A stretch of DNA of 64,000 bases. Origin: Lateolabrax maculatus (lineage: Eukaryota; Chordata; Actinopteri; Acropomatiformes; Lateolabracidae). Shown one piece after another: positions 25,880-38,660 of this stretch. The stretch covers positions 17,444,001 to 17,508,000 of the forward strand of contig CM062211.1 of assembly GCA_031216445.1 (NCBI GenBank), written 5' to 3'. The first letter of the stretch is position 1. Every line of letters starts with the position of its first letter. Position numbers and translations under genes: made by a program. The notes beneath the pieces were generated by a model, which was given only the letters and a program-made list of their open reading frames with translations, searched no databases and was not told where the DNA came from.

Positions 25880-26110
25880 TTTCCCCTCCATCCTGTCATG
25901 GCAGGGCCTTCATGTAATATTCATGAGGTTCAGTGGGTTTTTCTCCTGGAGATGTACAGTGGACTGCACAGTTGTGCCCCACATTGCGGCGGCGACCTTA
26001 GAACCCTAGCAAAGTTGACCTCTGACCTCTGGCGGTGCTGGCTAGCATCCTCAGTGCCGCTCATTAATCACATGGCCACAAGTGGCCCTCCGAATAAAGG
26101 ATTTGTAGTC
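25880..26110. promoter_or_regulatory. Enhancer-like block with a perfect DR1
   Basis: Non-repetitive and flanked by a CT-rich run and TG microsatellites. It contains CATGTAATATTCATGAGG, the DR1 at 26,016-26,028, CTCATTAATCACATGG and CCGAATAAAGGATTTG. A long + frame crosses it from 25,790 but runs into the TG repeat and has no domain. A regulatory role is inferred from motif density only. Confidence 0.35.
26016..26028 (-). promoter_or_regulatory. DR1 nuclear-receptor element
   Basis: TGACCT C TGACCT on the + strand is two perfect AGGTCA half-sites with one-base spacing on the minus strand. DR1 is the known site for RXR heterodimers, HNF4 and COUP-TF (NR2F). Match is direct; use is inferred. 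Confidence 0.5.
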
Positions 26111-26190
26111 AGAGACGGGTCGCTATCTCGAGATTCAGCATGTGGCAATGGAGGGATTGTTGTGTGGAGGGTGGAGCAAGTGCGTGTGTT

Positions 26191-26192
<2 letters not shown>

Positions 26193-26235
<43 letters not shown>

Positions 26236-26366
26236 ATGAGCCAGTGTGTGTTAAAGCCTACCCTCTGCAGCAGATTCCTGTAAAGATTGCCTCTGGCCTC
26301 TCTGTCTATATTCCACTACAGGACAATGGTCTCCTTTAGTTTGGTGTGTGTGTTGCTGGAGCCTGG

Positions 26367-26411
<45 letters not shown>
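26193..26411. repeat. Two long (TG)n microsatellites
   Basis: TG runs at about 26,193-26,234 and 26,371-26,411, separated by about 135 bases of ordinary sequence. Confidence 0.9.
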
Positions 26412-26412
<1 letters not shown>

Positions 26413-29400
26413 GGAAAAGGCTGGTATGTGAGTGTGTCTTGGAGAAGGCTGCATGGCTGAGCACTGACTCAGTATGCCTCTGCTGTCTCTCTTCTCACGC
26501 AGGGAAACAGTGAGATCACATGCCTCTCAAACACACACACGCCGAGTGTCAAACTGGGGTTACAGACCGATATCTCAGTTCGCCTTTTAATACAAATCAC
26601 ATGTCAGACAGTCAGTGTTTTCCACCTCTGATATGATGATGCGGTTTCCAATTTCAAAGGACCATACCACTTTCTTCAAATGACATATACTTCTTTTGAT
26701 GTATTTTTGACCAACATTGCAAGCGTCCATTGACTTTCATTCAAGTTAAATTGAAGTTATATTGCTAGATTCTTGTAGTTTTTTTTATAAGTCATCATGG
26801 AAAACATTAAGTCTGCATAGTTTTGGTTAAAGTTAAATTTTCATTGTGTTAATATGTGTAATATTTAAGTCTATTGAATGCTATTACTCTTCATGATCAA
26901 AAGATCAGTAAAACTGTAACTTTTTGGTTGGCTGACTGGTTTAAATGATGTTAACCGTTTCTCATAAACATTAAGTCTCTATTTTCTTCATCAAACCTTG
27001 TTACTTGATTTATTTGAGCATTTCTATAATGACATTGTGACTATAATGACATTTTGGCAAAAAATACTGAAATGTGGTCTTGATGTGACGCTGACATTTG
27101 ATTTGAATTCCCCATGAAAAATGAATGGAAACCAACGGCTAGGTAGGAAAAATCTATCCAAATATAATAAATCATACAACAATCCTTTGAAATTCTATAC
27201 AAATGTAGATGGATCGACAGTTTTGTTTTGGGCTTCTCAAATGTTCACGCCTCAAAGTTTAGGCCTTTGCATGCAAACATTACTGATGTCAACAAGCCTT
27301 TTACACGAATAACTTGGCGATCCTTTTATTAAACGACCTGTCAATTCAATCAATAGCAGGTCCCAGCTTTGTGTTTTAAAACACAGTAGTGTACAGTATA
27401 CGATATTATTGATTGTAAGTGATTGAATAACAGATGTGTTATCACAGCTGAGAACTAGCTCAGTGTGCTGTGGGAGTTTGTCTGTCCCTCTGGGGGCATT
27501 TCATCATTCTGTCTGCGGCCAAGTTCAACATCAGTTCAGCACTTTTACAAAAAAAATGATAGTAAAAGTCCACATTAAAACAAGATTAGATAAGGGGTTT
27601 CAAAAGCTTACTGGAAGTATATTCCGGGTTCCTAATTTTAAAAACTCATGCACAGAGCGGTTATGAACATTGTCTCTACATTCATTTCAGTGCTGTGGTG
27701 TGTATTTTCAACCTCGGTGCAGGTCGTTGCATCAGCGTCTATTCAATAATAAAAATGTTTCCAGAGATTTTTACTCTACAGCAAGGGTGTCAAGTCAGTA
27801 AATCCTGCTATGCTCCCAGCCTCAAGGAGCTGCTAACCCACCTAAAAGAATTTCATTAGTACGGGCTTCACTGGAGATTTAACATCAAATGATGGTCTAA
27901 CCGCTGTTTCTGCTGTTTTTACTGTTGAGATGGTTACATTTAAATGATACTGAACATTATTTGTCTTACCTTTTTAGAGGGCACATTTAAAATACACAAT
28001 CGAATTTTTAGTTTTGGAAAAGTTTACATTTTGTAGATAAAAGTTATTTTACCTGACAGCAGCACCAGCAGTGAAATACACCCACATAGCTGTAGCTGTA
28101 CACAGGCTAATACGCACACCATCAGTCACATTCGCACACAAACGCAACACTTTCTTACACTGTGCACAAATCTATAAAACACACACCAGACAAACACACA
28201 TTCTTCATCAGAATTGGCCTGGGGGCGGCGCCGTCTCACCCCTGACCCTGTCAGAGTTCCTCCAACTTGGCAACACCCTCCAGCTGAGAGCAGCGAGGAG
28301 GAGGAGGAGGAGGAGGAGGAGGAGGTGGGAGGAGGAATGAAGGATGTTTACAGTGCTCGTGTATATCTGTATCGCGGCGGTTGTCTCGCTCGGTCTGTCT
28401 CCACCTATCTGTTTTCATTCTTCACCCCTCAGTATCAGCCAAACTTGAACGATTTAAATTCGATCTGGGCTCCGAAACATCTGTCACCGCCTTATCTGTG
28501 GATAATGGGAAGATTTAGTGGCATTCAGAATTTTATAGAGTCGACTCCCCCTTCTATCACCCCTTTTACTCCACTTCTCCATCTCCCATATATCATCCTC
28601 TCTCAACGCCCACACACAACATACATACCACTCACATAAAGAAGCACACATACATGAATACATACATACATGCATACCATCCCCCTCTAAATCCCTTCCT
28701 CCCTCTTTCTCTGTCATACACACATGGATTCTTTGCTCTCCAGAGATTGAAGAGTTGGTTGGTTGGTGTTGCACCAGCCCTCTCCAATCCCCTTCACTCC
28801 CCTGGCTCCTGTCCTTCCTCTGCTTCCTTCCTTCCCTCCCTCCCTCCTTCCTTCACTTCTCTTCATCCTCTTCCTCCTCTTTTGCTCTCTTCCCTTCAGT
28901 TGCTTGTGCCACCAGCTGGGCTTGGCAGGATCCCAGGCTGCCCTGGGTTCTGCTCGACTAGCTTTTCCACTCTGGCATGGCACCGCAGGTCCGTCATGCT
29001 GTGTGTCTTTGTGTGTGCATATGTGTGATGGGAAGAATATTAGTTGTTGTACATTTAAATATACATATGCCACTAAGGATAAGTGATTTTTCTAATCATA
29101 AAATGCCATAATTATGCAATATGTTGAATAAAAATAATGACCTGTAAACACTTCCATTTAAGTCAATGACTGTACAATCATTTATCAACGGTGTGTATTT
29201 TGTTTAGAAAGTGATGATTAATGTATATATTCTCTTACAGCTGAGACAAACAGACGGATTATTAGAGCCACTCTAACAGGTAACCACCTGCTTGGCAACT
29301 TCTTTTTCAAAATTATTATCATGCCCATATGGTAAATTATATACAACACATAACATTTCCCAAACGCATACATGTCCACTCATCATCTAACTAAACGTTT

Positions 29401-30779
29401 TTGCGAAATTACTCATCATTACTCTGAGCCACAAAACGTCAAAGTATAAGAATAAAACTTAAACAAGACCATAAAAAATTAACATAAACTTGATCTGCCA
29501 TGTACACGGACTAGCGTCAGAGCCCACATACACACATAATGACAAAAAATACCACTACAGGACTGCGAGATCTTATAATAATCTTGGGGATTCTTTTTGG
29601 TATAGTAATAAGACCTCTCAAGCAGCAAATACGTTTGAGAGCTCGGTCCTGCGATAAATGGTTAAAAACTTGATGTCTCACTTTAAATGAGATTTCGGAG
29701 CGACGTGTGAGACAGCACTCTTCACCGCCTCCATTAAAACACCACATGAGGCTATTTCTTCATCCCTAGTGGAGTGGAATTTATGCCAAGGTGCATTGAG
29801 GCTGCTCTGGATGCCCCTGGTCAAAGAACACCTTAGTAAGACAATATATGTTATTTTCTTTTATGTGTCACCCTTCTGCACAGACACTAGAGCCCTGACA
29901 TTGGTTTTGAAGTGTTTTATCCCCAGGACCAGAAAGAATAATATTTAAAGCTATGCTTTGGTTAAGTGACATTTTTTTATGCCCAAAAGGTACGGGGATT
30001 CAAAACGGTGATGTTGTCATCATGCTAGAGCTTTGGAAACATTTAAACCATAAAGAGGCACTTAAACTGTCCGCTGAAACAAAGAGCAGAAATCTGGCAG
30101 GGTGACACACTAAATCAGTGACAGGAATCCTCAGAGAAGCATTAACACCTTTTTAAATGATGAATTGATTAACCAAAAGCATTAGTGAACAATGGGATGT
30201 GCCATCAGTTGACAGTGTTTCATATCTGATATTTAGTAAAAGGACAATATATGTCCTATATATTAACATATTCTGCACACATATCGCTCTAACTCATATA
30301 TGCATAATTAGTACCCGGGGTGCTGTAGTATCCTAACTGTTTGGAGGCATCAGCAGAGTGTTTCGCCCTCTCGCTCTTCTCTCCACTCTCTCTCGCCTCT
30401 CTGCTATCCAGCCTCGCTCGTCCCTGCCTGGAGAACCCTTAAACCCAGGTGAAGAGTACATTGTGTCCACCTGTCTCTCCTCCCACACACACTGACAGCA
30501 CGCCGACCCGGGCAGCAGTTTGTTTACTCTGATAGAGCTCTGTTATTCGGCTCATTGTTCTCACCTCCTCTCTTTCCTCTCTCTATCGGACTCGACACAG
30601 CCGTGACAATGACGGTTGTGTAAGAGTTCATGTGCAAATTAATGCTCGTTTCCAAAGCAAAAAGGTCTTTCAGTGTGTGTGAGGGAGACTGAGAGAGGGA
30701 GAGAGGGGGAGAAAGGGAGAAAGGATTCCATTTTTATGAAGCTGTTGTTGTTTGTCAAATGAGTGTGACACTAACGGCT
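26412..30779. other. Gene-free stretch
   Basis: No exon is supported. It holds a GGA repeat (28,294-28,325), a CT-rich tract at about 28,800-28,900, and a T/C-rich block at 30,360-30,600 that could be regulatory. Frames on both strands at 28.0-29.1 kb follow these low-complexity tracts. Confidence 0.5.
28294..28325 (+). repeat. (GGA)n trinucleotide repeat
   Basis: About ten GAG/GGA units. They encode poly-E or poly-R only by accident of frame. Confidence 0.9.
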
Positions 30780-30865
30780 GGTTCTTATACTGGACCGATA
30801 CGGGTGTTTGAAGGTCAGTACTGATAATTTGGGATTTAAGCTGCAGATAGAAGATAGTTAATGCC
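30780..30865 (+). repeat. Dispersed repeat, copy 1 (pairs with about 34.4 kb)
   Basis: 'ccgatacgggtgtttgaaggtcagtactgataat' matches 'acgagtatgggcttctgaaggccagtatcaatag' at 34,412-34,446 after small substitutions. The surrounding ~70 bases also resemble each other. Class unknown; not coding. Confidence 0.45.
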
Positions 30866-31317
30866 AATATTCAATTTTGCGTCATCTACACTACAAATTA
30901 ATATTGTTGTTACGGTGGAAAAGCATGAGATATTAAAGAAATATTGCCGTAAGGAAGGATAATGCCATAATATCACTAAGTATACGACATTCAGAGAGCA
31001 CATTCCCCCACCAAGGCTGCACAATCATCCTATTTTAGTAACAGCTGCATCAAAATACACACAGTCATACTCAATTTTGGAGAACAACTACATCCTTGGA
31101 ATATTTGAGCATTGTTACAAGAATTAATTGTGCAGAAGGGAGTTGGTCCGATTTATGACTGTTGAAATTTATCAGCTATCCCCAAAATGTCATCAAATGT
31201 TACAGGATATATTAGAGTTGACATGTGCTGTTCATATGCATCATTTAAATGTGGTTGGCATTGCTAAATAACTTACAACGTGGGAGGAGTACAGTGGAAC
31301 AGTACATAGACAACAAC

Positions 31318-31440
31318 ATTGAATTAAAGCAGAAGGAAAAAGTACAGTAAAGCTAAATATAGGGCAGGTGTCCATTTAAAAACAGAAATATCATCAGTTT
31401 TTTCCATGCTGACGCCATCTTGAGGAAACAACAGAGTGAG
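31318..31440 (+). repeat. Dispersed repeat, copy 1 (pairs with about 32.5 kb)
   Basis: Shares 'ggaaaaagt-agt-aagct', 'ggcaggtgtccatt', 'atcagtt' and 'ccatgctgacgccatctt-agg' in the same order and spacing with 32,465-32,595. The copies are about 1.16 kb apart, in direct orientation. Confidence 0.6.
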
Positions 31441-32464
31441 AAGCAATGCAGATCTAACTTCTGGCTACAGAACTGTGCTAAATTTACCCGGTGAAACGTT
31501 TGAACACTTTATAGATGGTGGCGCTGTCCACATCAAAAATATCAAAAACTATGCACAGAGCTCTTCATTAGCTCATGGTCTAACTTTGCATCAAATTCCA
31601 TTAACATCAGTTTTTTCTAAATATTCTGCTAAGTAACAGCGATGTGATAAAAGGCTGACAGAGACTCCATGTGTCGATGAACTGATGTATAACAGTCTAA
31701 CCATCTTCCTGTCTCTAACTGTGAGCGCTGTTGAGCAATAATCTCGTTGCTGGATGTGGTTTGGGTTTGATCCCTTTGGTCTTGTGTAAACCCCAGCCCC
31801 GCTCTTAGCATCTGTTTCCTCTGGCCTGCAGGGTCAATGGACAGGCACACACATGTTCCCCCCACACACAAACACACTCACAATCCGGCATGTAGCCTAC
31901 ACTCGCTTTAAGGAGACTTCCAGGTCTGACTAAGTGTGGTAAGAGTCTGAAGGGGGCTGTCTGTAAGGTTTTGAAGTGGGGTGGGTAGAGAGGTTGTCGA
32001 GGGTGTCTGGGCTGTTTTTAAATGCCAGTCAGCTTATGCATCAGCGTAACGTGTGTGTTGGTGTGCGTGTGATTATGTGCTGTATGCTCATAACCCTGAC
32101 CATAAGTATATGACTTTTCTCACTCTAACCTTTCCCTTTCCGCACATTTCTTTCCAGCTCCAACCAAAGATGATTTATTCTCTCCACATGTTTATAAAGA
32201 GCTCTCTCCCTTTGCCTCTCCAAGTCCCCTTTAAAAAACATGGCTTTAAAACCACCAGTATGGGACTGATTAGCTGTAAGGAATAACACAAAACAGACAT
32301 GTCCTCATCTGCCATAAAAAATAACTGTGTTTACCAGACTGATTGGTTTTAAAAATGGAGTCTCAGATTCCACTTTAGGGGGCGCCAGGGGTGTCGGCAT
32401 CCACCGTGGGGTTAAAGGGGACCCGGGTTGTTGCTAACAAGGTACAGCCACAATGAAAGTTAGA

Positions 32465-32595
32465 GCACCAACAACAACAATGATGAAAAGCGGCAGGAAA
32501 AAGTGGAGTGAAGCTATTCTCTGTGGCAGGTGTCCATTAAAGAAGAGAAAACATCAGTTGTCTTTCCATGCTGACGCCATCTTCAGGGAAACTTA
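32465..32595 (+). repeat. Dispersed repeat, copy 2 (pairs with about 31.3 kb)
   Basis: Second copy of the family at 31,318-31,440. Its left side is extended by a (CAA)-rich run. No open frame of note; class unknown. Confidence 0.6.
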
Positions 32596-32614
32596 CTGCA
32601 TCGCTCTATAGCAA

Positions 32615-32890
32615 CGTTGTTAAGTTGGTTGGTTGCTCCGTCAGTCTTCTGGTACAATATCCTGACAGCTACTGGATGGATTACCATTAAATTTGATGCA
32701 CACATTGAAGGTAAATCCTAATGACTTTGATCCAAGTGCTCAGGTCTTGTGATAAGTAAGAGAGTAATTGCACTGACTGAATAGGCATCGGCCTTTTTGA
32801 ACAGGTTGTGAGGGGTTAGAAATTGTTTGCATTCACCAAATTAGCATTAAATATGGATTAATGACTTTGATCAATGGACATTTCCATATT
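32615..32890 (+). repeat. Fragment of a common teleost repeat ('ggatggattaccat-aaattt' family)
   Basis: Contains 'tactggatggattaccattaaatttg', 'cacacatt' and 'aatcctaatgactttgat', in the order I recognise from a very abundant fish repeat. The last phrase recurs in altered form at about 32,858. A second fragment of this family is at 48,260-48,370. Class not assigned. Confidence 0.55.
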
Positions 32891-34399
32891 TATGTTTGCC
32901 ATGTTGCATAGAGCCTCATAAAAATTCCCAGATTCCCAGAGGGATTCAGTCAAAATAACAACTTTTACAATAACAAAATATTAAGAAACTGGAAAAAAGA
33001 AAACATACAAAGTACAGCTTAAAGGGAAGGGAGTATGAGTTATGGAGGCGCGAAAGTCAGCAGGTTTTCAAGCCAAAGCTGTGAGCTGATTGCACTGATT
33101 ATCGCTGCTTTAAGTAGAGTGAAGAAAGGTGAAAATGAGTGAAATCTCCTCCTGAGGGATGAAAACCTGCAGGCTGTTGGCCCCATGGATAGCTAAGCTT
33201 GCTGCTTAGTCCAAAAATCTCCTAAAATTGCCACCCTGGCCACGGAAAAAACCCTTTACATATCAACGGGGCCTTTCTTTGGCGCCAATCCTCAAGCCAA
33301 AATTTGCATTTTTTATTTCTCCCACTAATGGTAAGGGTCCAAGGACAGCAAAGTTGTCTCTCCTTTTTTGATCTTACCAGCGATTTTGTTTTTCCGGTAC
33401 TTAATAAGCACTACATCCTCATGGCTTTTACTGCACAGTTGATAAATACTACATTGGCTGTCTATGCGGAAACCCTTAACCTGAACTGATTGTAATGTGT
33501 TAATCAGATTCCACACAAGTATGCATGAATGTGTTCATCATCATCATTACTATTATAATGCTTGGTTTTAGTGATGAGTTTCCGTGTCTCATAATTACTG
33601 TTCTGCAGAGGCCGTTCCGCTCTGCCAAGAACACAATTCGGGACAAAACACTGACTAATTTTTTAGCACAAAAGTGGTTAAATATAAAAAGATGAATATT
33701 GGCACACCAAATCAGCTATTGGCAGGTTATGTCCATAAAAATTGCTCTCAGCTTTTAACAATCCTTATTAGCTGAATGTTAGTTCCAGGGTTGCTTGCTG
33801 GCCTGTACTCTATACTATCAGGACTTTGAACACACAGCCTCCTGTTCGAGGGGTCTGGGGTCTTTAACAGACAGCGGCACGGCCATAAGTCACTTCTGTC
33901 AGACAAGAGGAAAATCAAAACCTTCTGTCACCGCAAGACAGTGGGCTCGGTGAAAAGGCGTCTGCTGCACACACACTCTGGCATTCTGTCACACGCATAT
34001 CAGTAACCTCGGACAAGTTCTTCCCTCTGTATTTTTTCCTCATTCTCAGCTGAGTGTGTGGATGCTTGCCTGCGCACGTGAATCGTCTGGCTGTGCACGT
34101 GGCCGCGTGCGTGCGTGCGTGCGCCCGCGTTCACATCTGTTGACCGTGGGAGAGATGCGTGTGCGGTCATGCGGCGTCGGGATTTTGTGTGTCTCCTTCT
34201 CCACCAGTTCAGCACTAATGAGGCAGGTGACAGTGTGGGTCTGAGCGATGGAACAGAGTGTCAGCAGGCCTACCGACTACCGCCTGGCTCTGCATGACAA
34301 CATGGTGGGAAGGACACTGGTGAACGGAACAAAGGAGGGAGGGAAGAAGGGACAATGGATGGGGAAAGAAAGGGATTAATGTTGGCTTTAAAGGCTGCT

Positions 34400-34485
34400 G
34401 GAAATAGAGTTTGACGAGTATGGGCTTCTGAAGGCCAGTATCAATAGTTTTGGACTGAACATGCTCCTGCTGGCATCTGGCATAT
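34400..34485 (+). repeat. Dispersed repeat, copy 2 (pairs with about 30.8 kb)
   Basis: Partner of 30,780-30,865, in direct orientation about 3.6 kb away. Shows the same 'tgaaggccagta' core. Diverged; no coding capacity. Confidence 0.45.
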
Positions 34486-36649
34486 TTACATGTGACTTAT
34501 GTCATGCCAGGGAACTCACACAAATTCAGTTAAAGGTGCTGGACGGTTCAGAGCCCTGGATGGGACAAGTTGGAAAATATTATGAATGGGAGGAAAGAAG
34601 AAACGCTCCTACTTTTGCTGTCGTCTAAAGTTTTGCATTCTATCACAGAACATTTGCCTTCCCTGGTATTTACATTTACACACATTTACATGCAAAGGTT
34701 TAACACAAGGGTAAGGCTATTTAGAATTATTTGGGAAACAACAACTTAGTGGCTCATAAAACTGTATACATTGAGCTTGTCTTCATTCACAGAAAAAGGT
34801 TTTAGGAGTGGTTATGAGCGGAAAAGAACTGTTAAATATATATTAAATATGCTAAATATTTTGCAGACATTTTCTCAGGCAAATACAAAGGTTATGGGAG
34901 GGAATAGAAAAAAACTCAACTCAATAGGCTTTCATTAGTTTTCTCCCATCTACAGTAAGCTCAAAAGACCACTTAGTAGCTGTCAGCAACATCTTGCAGT
35001 CTACTTCTGCAAATATAAGGAGGAGCTCCCTAAAAAAAAAGAATTTAGATGATTACTGTACAGTTACACTCTTCCTTAAAACCTGTACTAATGAAATTAG
35101 CTTTAGGGCCAACTTTTTAAAAAAACGTCTTGGTCCAACTTCTTTATCTTACCAACAGTTATCTCAGAAACACATAAACTCACAAAGTCTACCTTGCTGG
35201 AGCTGGAGGCGGGAAGTACAAATAAAAGAATGGAGGAATAAGTAGATGGATGCGCTGGAGTTTGATACGTTGGAATTGTACAGGAGGGATATTGATGATG
35301 TACGAGTCTTATCTGCAAACAGGCAGGTTTTAGTGCTGGAATGTATTCTCACCAACACCGTATATACACACAAACACACTTTATCCACAAGTCTCTGTTC
35401 ACACTCTCTGTTGGGTACCATCATTATCCTCATATCTATAAATATCAGACTTTCTCTCTTTTTCCCTGGCTTCCTTCCTCCCTTCACTCGCTCCATCTCG
35501 GCTTGCTCTTTTTCTGGGTCACCTGCACAGCTCAGCCCTGACTGAGATATTCCAGCTGAGTTACATTCACAGTTTACACACACACGCACACACACTAACA
35601 CACACTTACTTTTGAGCCATTGTTCCAATAGATCGGATTCCATGCTGAATGGATTATCACACTCAGTAAAAGCTGACATAAATATTGTGAAGGTACATAC
35701 ACAGAATGCTACCTTTTTCTTGAGACATTATTAGCCACAAAAGTCATGTATACCGGATTGACAACTATATGAGCACACTCAAATCCTTTTCTATCAATGC
35801 ATGGAGGTTTCCTGTCTCCAAAGGTGCTTCAGAAGGGTTTGAGAGGACATAAAGAGTATAAAAGACAACAAATGTTGTCAGTTTTACACAAGCAAATGGG
35901 AGACGGACAAGCTTTGGCAGAGATATTTTTCAAAAGGTTCTTGTGCTTCCTCCCACAAGCAAAGACATGCATGTAATGTCATTTTTCCATTAGGTGTTGC
36001 AAACTTTACCCATGACATTCTTTACAAATTTTTATTTCCACTTGATCTCTTTGCAGCACAGCAGGTTATAATGTGGGGTAATAACTTGCGATGGCCTTGC
36101 TCCGAAGCAAACTGTGATTATTCCCACCCTCAGCCCAGTTTGTTTGGACGTCACAGGTGACGAGAAATAAATCCTGTTGGTTTTGCTTGATGTGGGAGTC
36201 GATGTATCTAGGAGTTTTGTTTCAGTGCTATGTTTAATTTAATGTGACAGATGGGAATCTTACTGTTTTCTCATCTGCTCTCTTATGCCAAGCTTTTAGT
36301 GTTATAATAAAGTTTATTGTTAATGCAAATTAAAACTCTTTCTGTGGTGCTTGGAAGCCTTCACTAAGAGACTGTTGCTGGATGGGCTGATAATCACCCA
36401 AGGTAGCAGCCACTAACCTCTCTTTTTCATTAAAAGTGGTCTAAATTTGTGTATTTTTCAGTCCTTTGATTTATTGGAGTCTAGTTAAATGAGGAGATGT
36501 AGGTGACAGGTGCTGTACTTTGGGCAAACCTAAGACCTTAAACATGTGAGACAGAACCTTCTCCTTTGCCAGTCCCGTCCCATGAAACCAGTCTTGGTCA
36601 CGTACTCCCAACAGAGTCGCTGCTCACAGTCGCTAACATCATTGGAGAT

Positions 36650-36780
36650 CAGTAGTTCTCAACCTTTTTGGCTTGTGGACCCTTGAAACAACGTTTACAT
36701 AATGTTTTAAACAGTTTAACCCAAGAGAGATTTTTTATTTGAAGGACTTTTAGAGGCTTGAAAATGAAATGGTAAAAAAG
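36650..36780 (+). repeat. hAT-like non-autonomous repeat remnant
   Basis: Begins 'cagtagttctcaacctttttggcttgtgg', a start phrase shared by many vertebrate hAT-derived non-autonomous repeats. The right end is not defined and no terminal inverted repeat could be matched, so this is a partial copy at best. Confidence 0.4.
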
Positions 36781-38499
36781 CGAACAACATTATTTTTCTC
36801 TTATCCCTTCAATTATGTGGACTACTGTTGTAGATGAAGGTATCCAGTTTAATAGGAATTTGCCATAAGTGACATCCAGTAACGTATTTCTTCTTTCTAT
36901 TGGCCCAAGCACTGGGATGAGATATAAATTTGGTCCACAGGTGCCAGACAATAGCCGCCCACAGTGCAAATATAAATCTTGCAACCGATTGTGCAACAAC
37001 AAACACCACAATGGTCGGTTAAAAGTTTGGTTTCTTTGAATGTTTCTCTCAAGTGTGTTTTAAAAAAGCATTTGATTTGCTGTTAGTGTACATAATGGAG
37101 CACTGCTTTTATTTTATTCTAAAGCAGCTGAAAAACCAGGACAGTCCAGTGAAAAGCTATCACCTGGGACTGTTCCTCTCCCTCCAGAGGTGTGAAGTGA
37201 GAGGCTGGGAGGCCCTCTGATCACAAGATAAAGGCAGAACAACAGCATTAGCACTTCAAACAACAAGGCATTGGTTTAAAAAATAAAAATAGGAATACAC
37301 ACTTCATATCCGCCGGGGTAAACACAGCCTGCAGAGTCAGTGCCATTGTAATGGGAGATTAGCCTGGATGGAGGGAGAGATAGAGGGAGAGAAGGAGGAG
37401 AGGAGAAGGGCCAAACATCCACAGCCACTTGTAGTGGTTGTGTGTATATATGTGCAAATGTGTTTACCCACTTGATTGCTTGTCTTTGGGATGCAGAGGG
37501 GGAGCGGCGGCAGATAGTAACATGCATCTATTTTGTCTATTTTTTTCCCTCTACTTCAAATCTAATAAGGACTGAATAAGAGGTCATGGTCACACAACAC
37601 TGTTTTGTTACAGCTGTTTTCCACCGATTGTCAACAGTCCTCAGTTTTACACATTTAGACGCTTTGATGACTGAGCAGGTTACATTAAATAAGGTGGAAG
37701 ACATCTAGAACAAAGGGAAACATTTGACGTTTGAATTAGCAAATGTAAACACACTAAGATACTCGATTGGTTGGTCTAGGAATTAGCAGAGAAAGTGAGA
37801 TGACTGGGGACACTGTACTATGTGGTACTGTAGTACATGAGAACTGGCCACTCCCTTCAACACATTACAAGGAAAAAACATTAAAGAAGTGAAAATGTCC
37901 TTGCCACAAGTGATGTTATTTGCGTCATCTCTCGTTCACAAAAATTCTGACTTCGGATTTCAGTTTGGTGGAATGAATATTAAGTACAGGGAATTTTCCA
38001 GTGTCTTAAATTTTACTGAACCGCCACTTCTGAAATAAGCTCTTAACAGTGAATCAGTAAGAGTTATTCAAGCTCAGTCTAGTCATTGTCACATGTTTTC
38101 CATCTCCCCTTAAGGCAAGACTGGGAACGCATCCAACGCTTGACATCCTCTCAGCAACATACTGCACCTGTTATCCAGCTTTTTCATTGCACTTAATTAT
38201 CCCATTGTCTGTCATGACAGCAAGTCATCCCTCAGCTTTAGAAGGGCCTATATACAGTACAAAGATAAGAAGTGGCCGTAAAAAGCACAGAGGGGGAGAT
38301 GTGTCTTCCAGCACCAGGCCAGTTTATAGGCCAGGGAGTTTTCCGGTTTTCTTCTGCCAGAGGAGGGAGGAGGGATCCAGGTCTGGACCCAAAGTCAGAG
38401 AGTAGAGATTTACGACTGGGCAACAAGCCTATGTTCAGAACCAGGGCCCTGTTCACGAATTTCCATATCAACAAATTAGAGAAAAAACAGGCAGCGAAA
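36781..38499. other. Gene-free stretch
   Basis: Nothing beyond short chance frames and a GA-rich run near 37,370-37,400. No splice-flanked frame with a recognisable product. Confidence 0.55.
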
Positions 38500-38519
38500 G
38501 GAAGTCAATTAACTGCCAC

Positions 38520-38660
38520 ACCAGGACATGAACGGAAAAAGTGAGAGGGAAACAGAGAAATAAAGATATATGTGGATTTGGGATGGATTTGGTGGAGGGG
38601 GTGGATGGATTTCAAAGTGAATGTTTGGCAGTTTAGATGGAACACGGTTTCCCTTTCCAA
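38520..38660 (+). repeat. Dispersed repeat, copy 1 (pairs with about 40.1 kb)
   Basis: Shares 'aggacatgaa-gg', 'aacagaaataaagat', 'tggtggagggggtgga' (one base different), 'gaatgtttggcagtt' and 'agatggaacac-gttt' with 40,090-40,215, in the same order. Identity is high (about 80% by eye). Unknown family. Confidence 0.6.

Noticed and set aside
25790..26239. 149-codon + frame
   Set aside because: It ends in the TG repeat. The middle is better explained as a regulatory block with a DR1.
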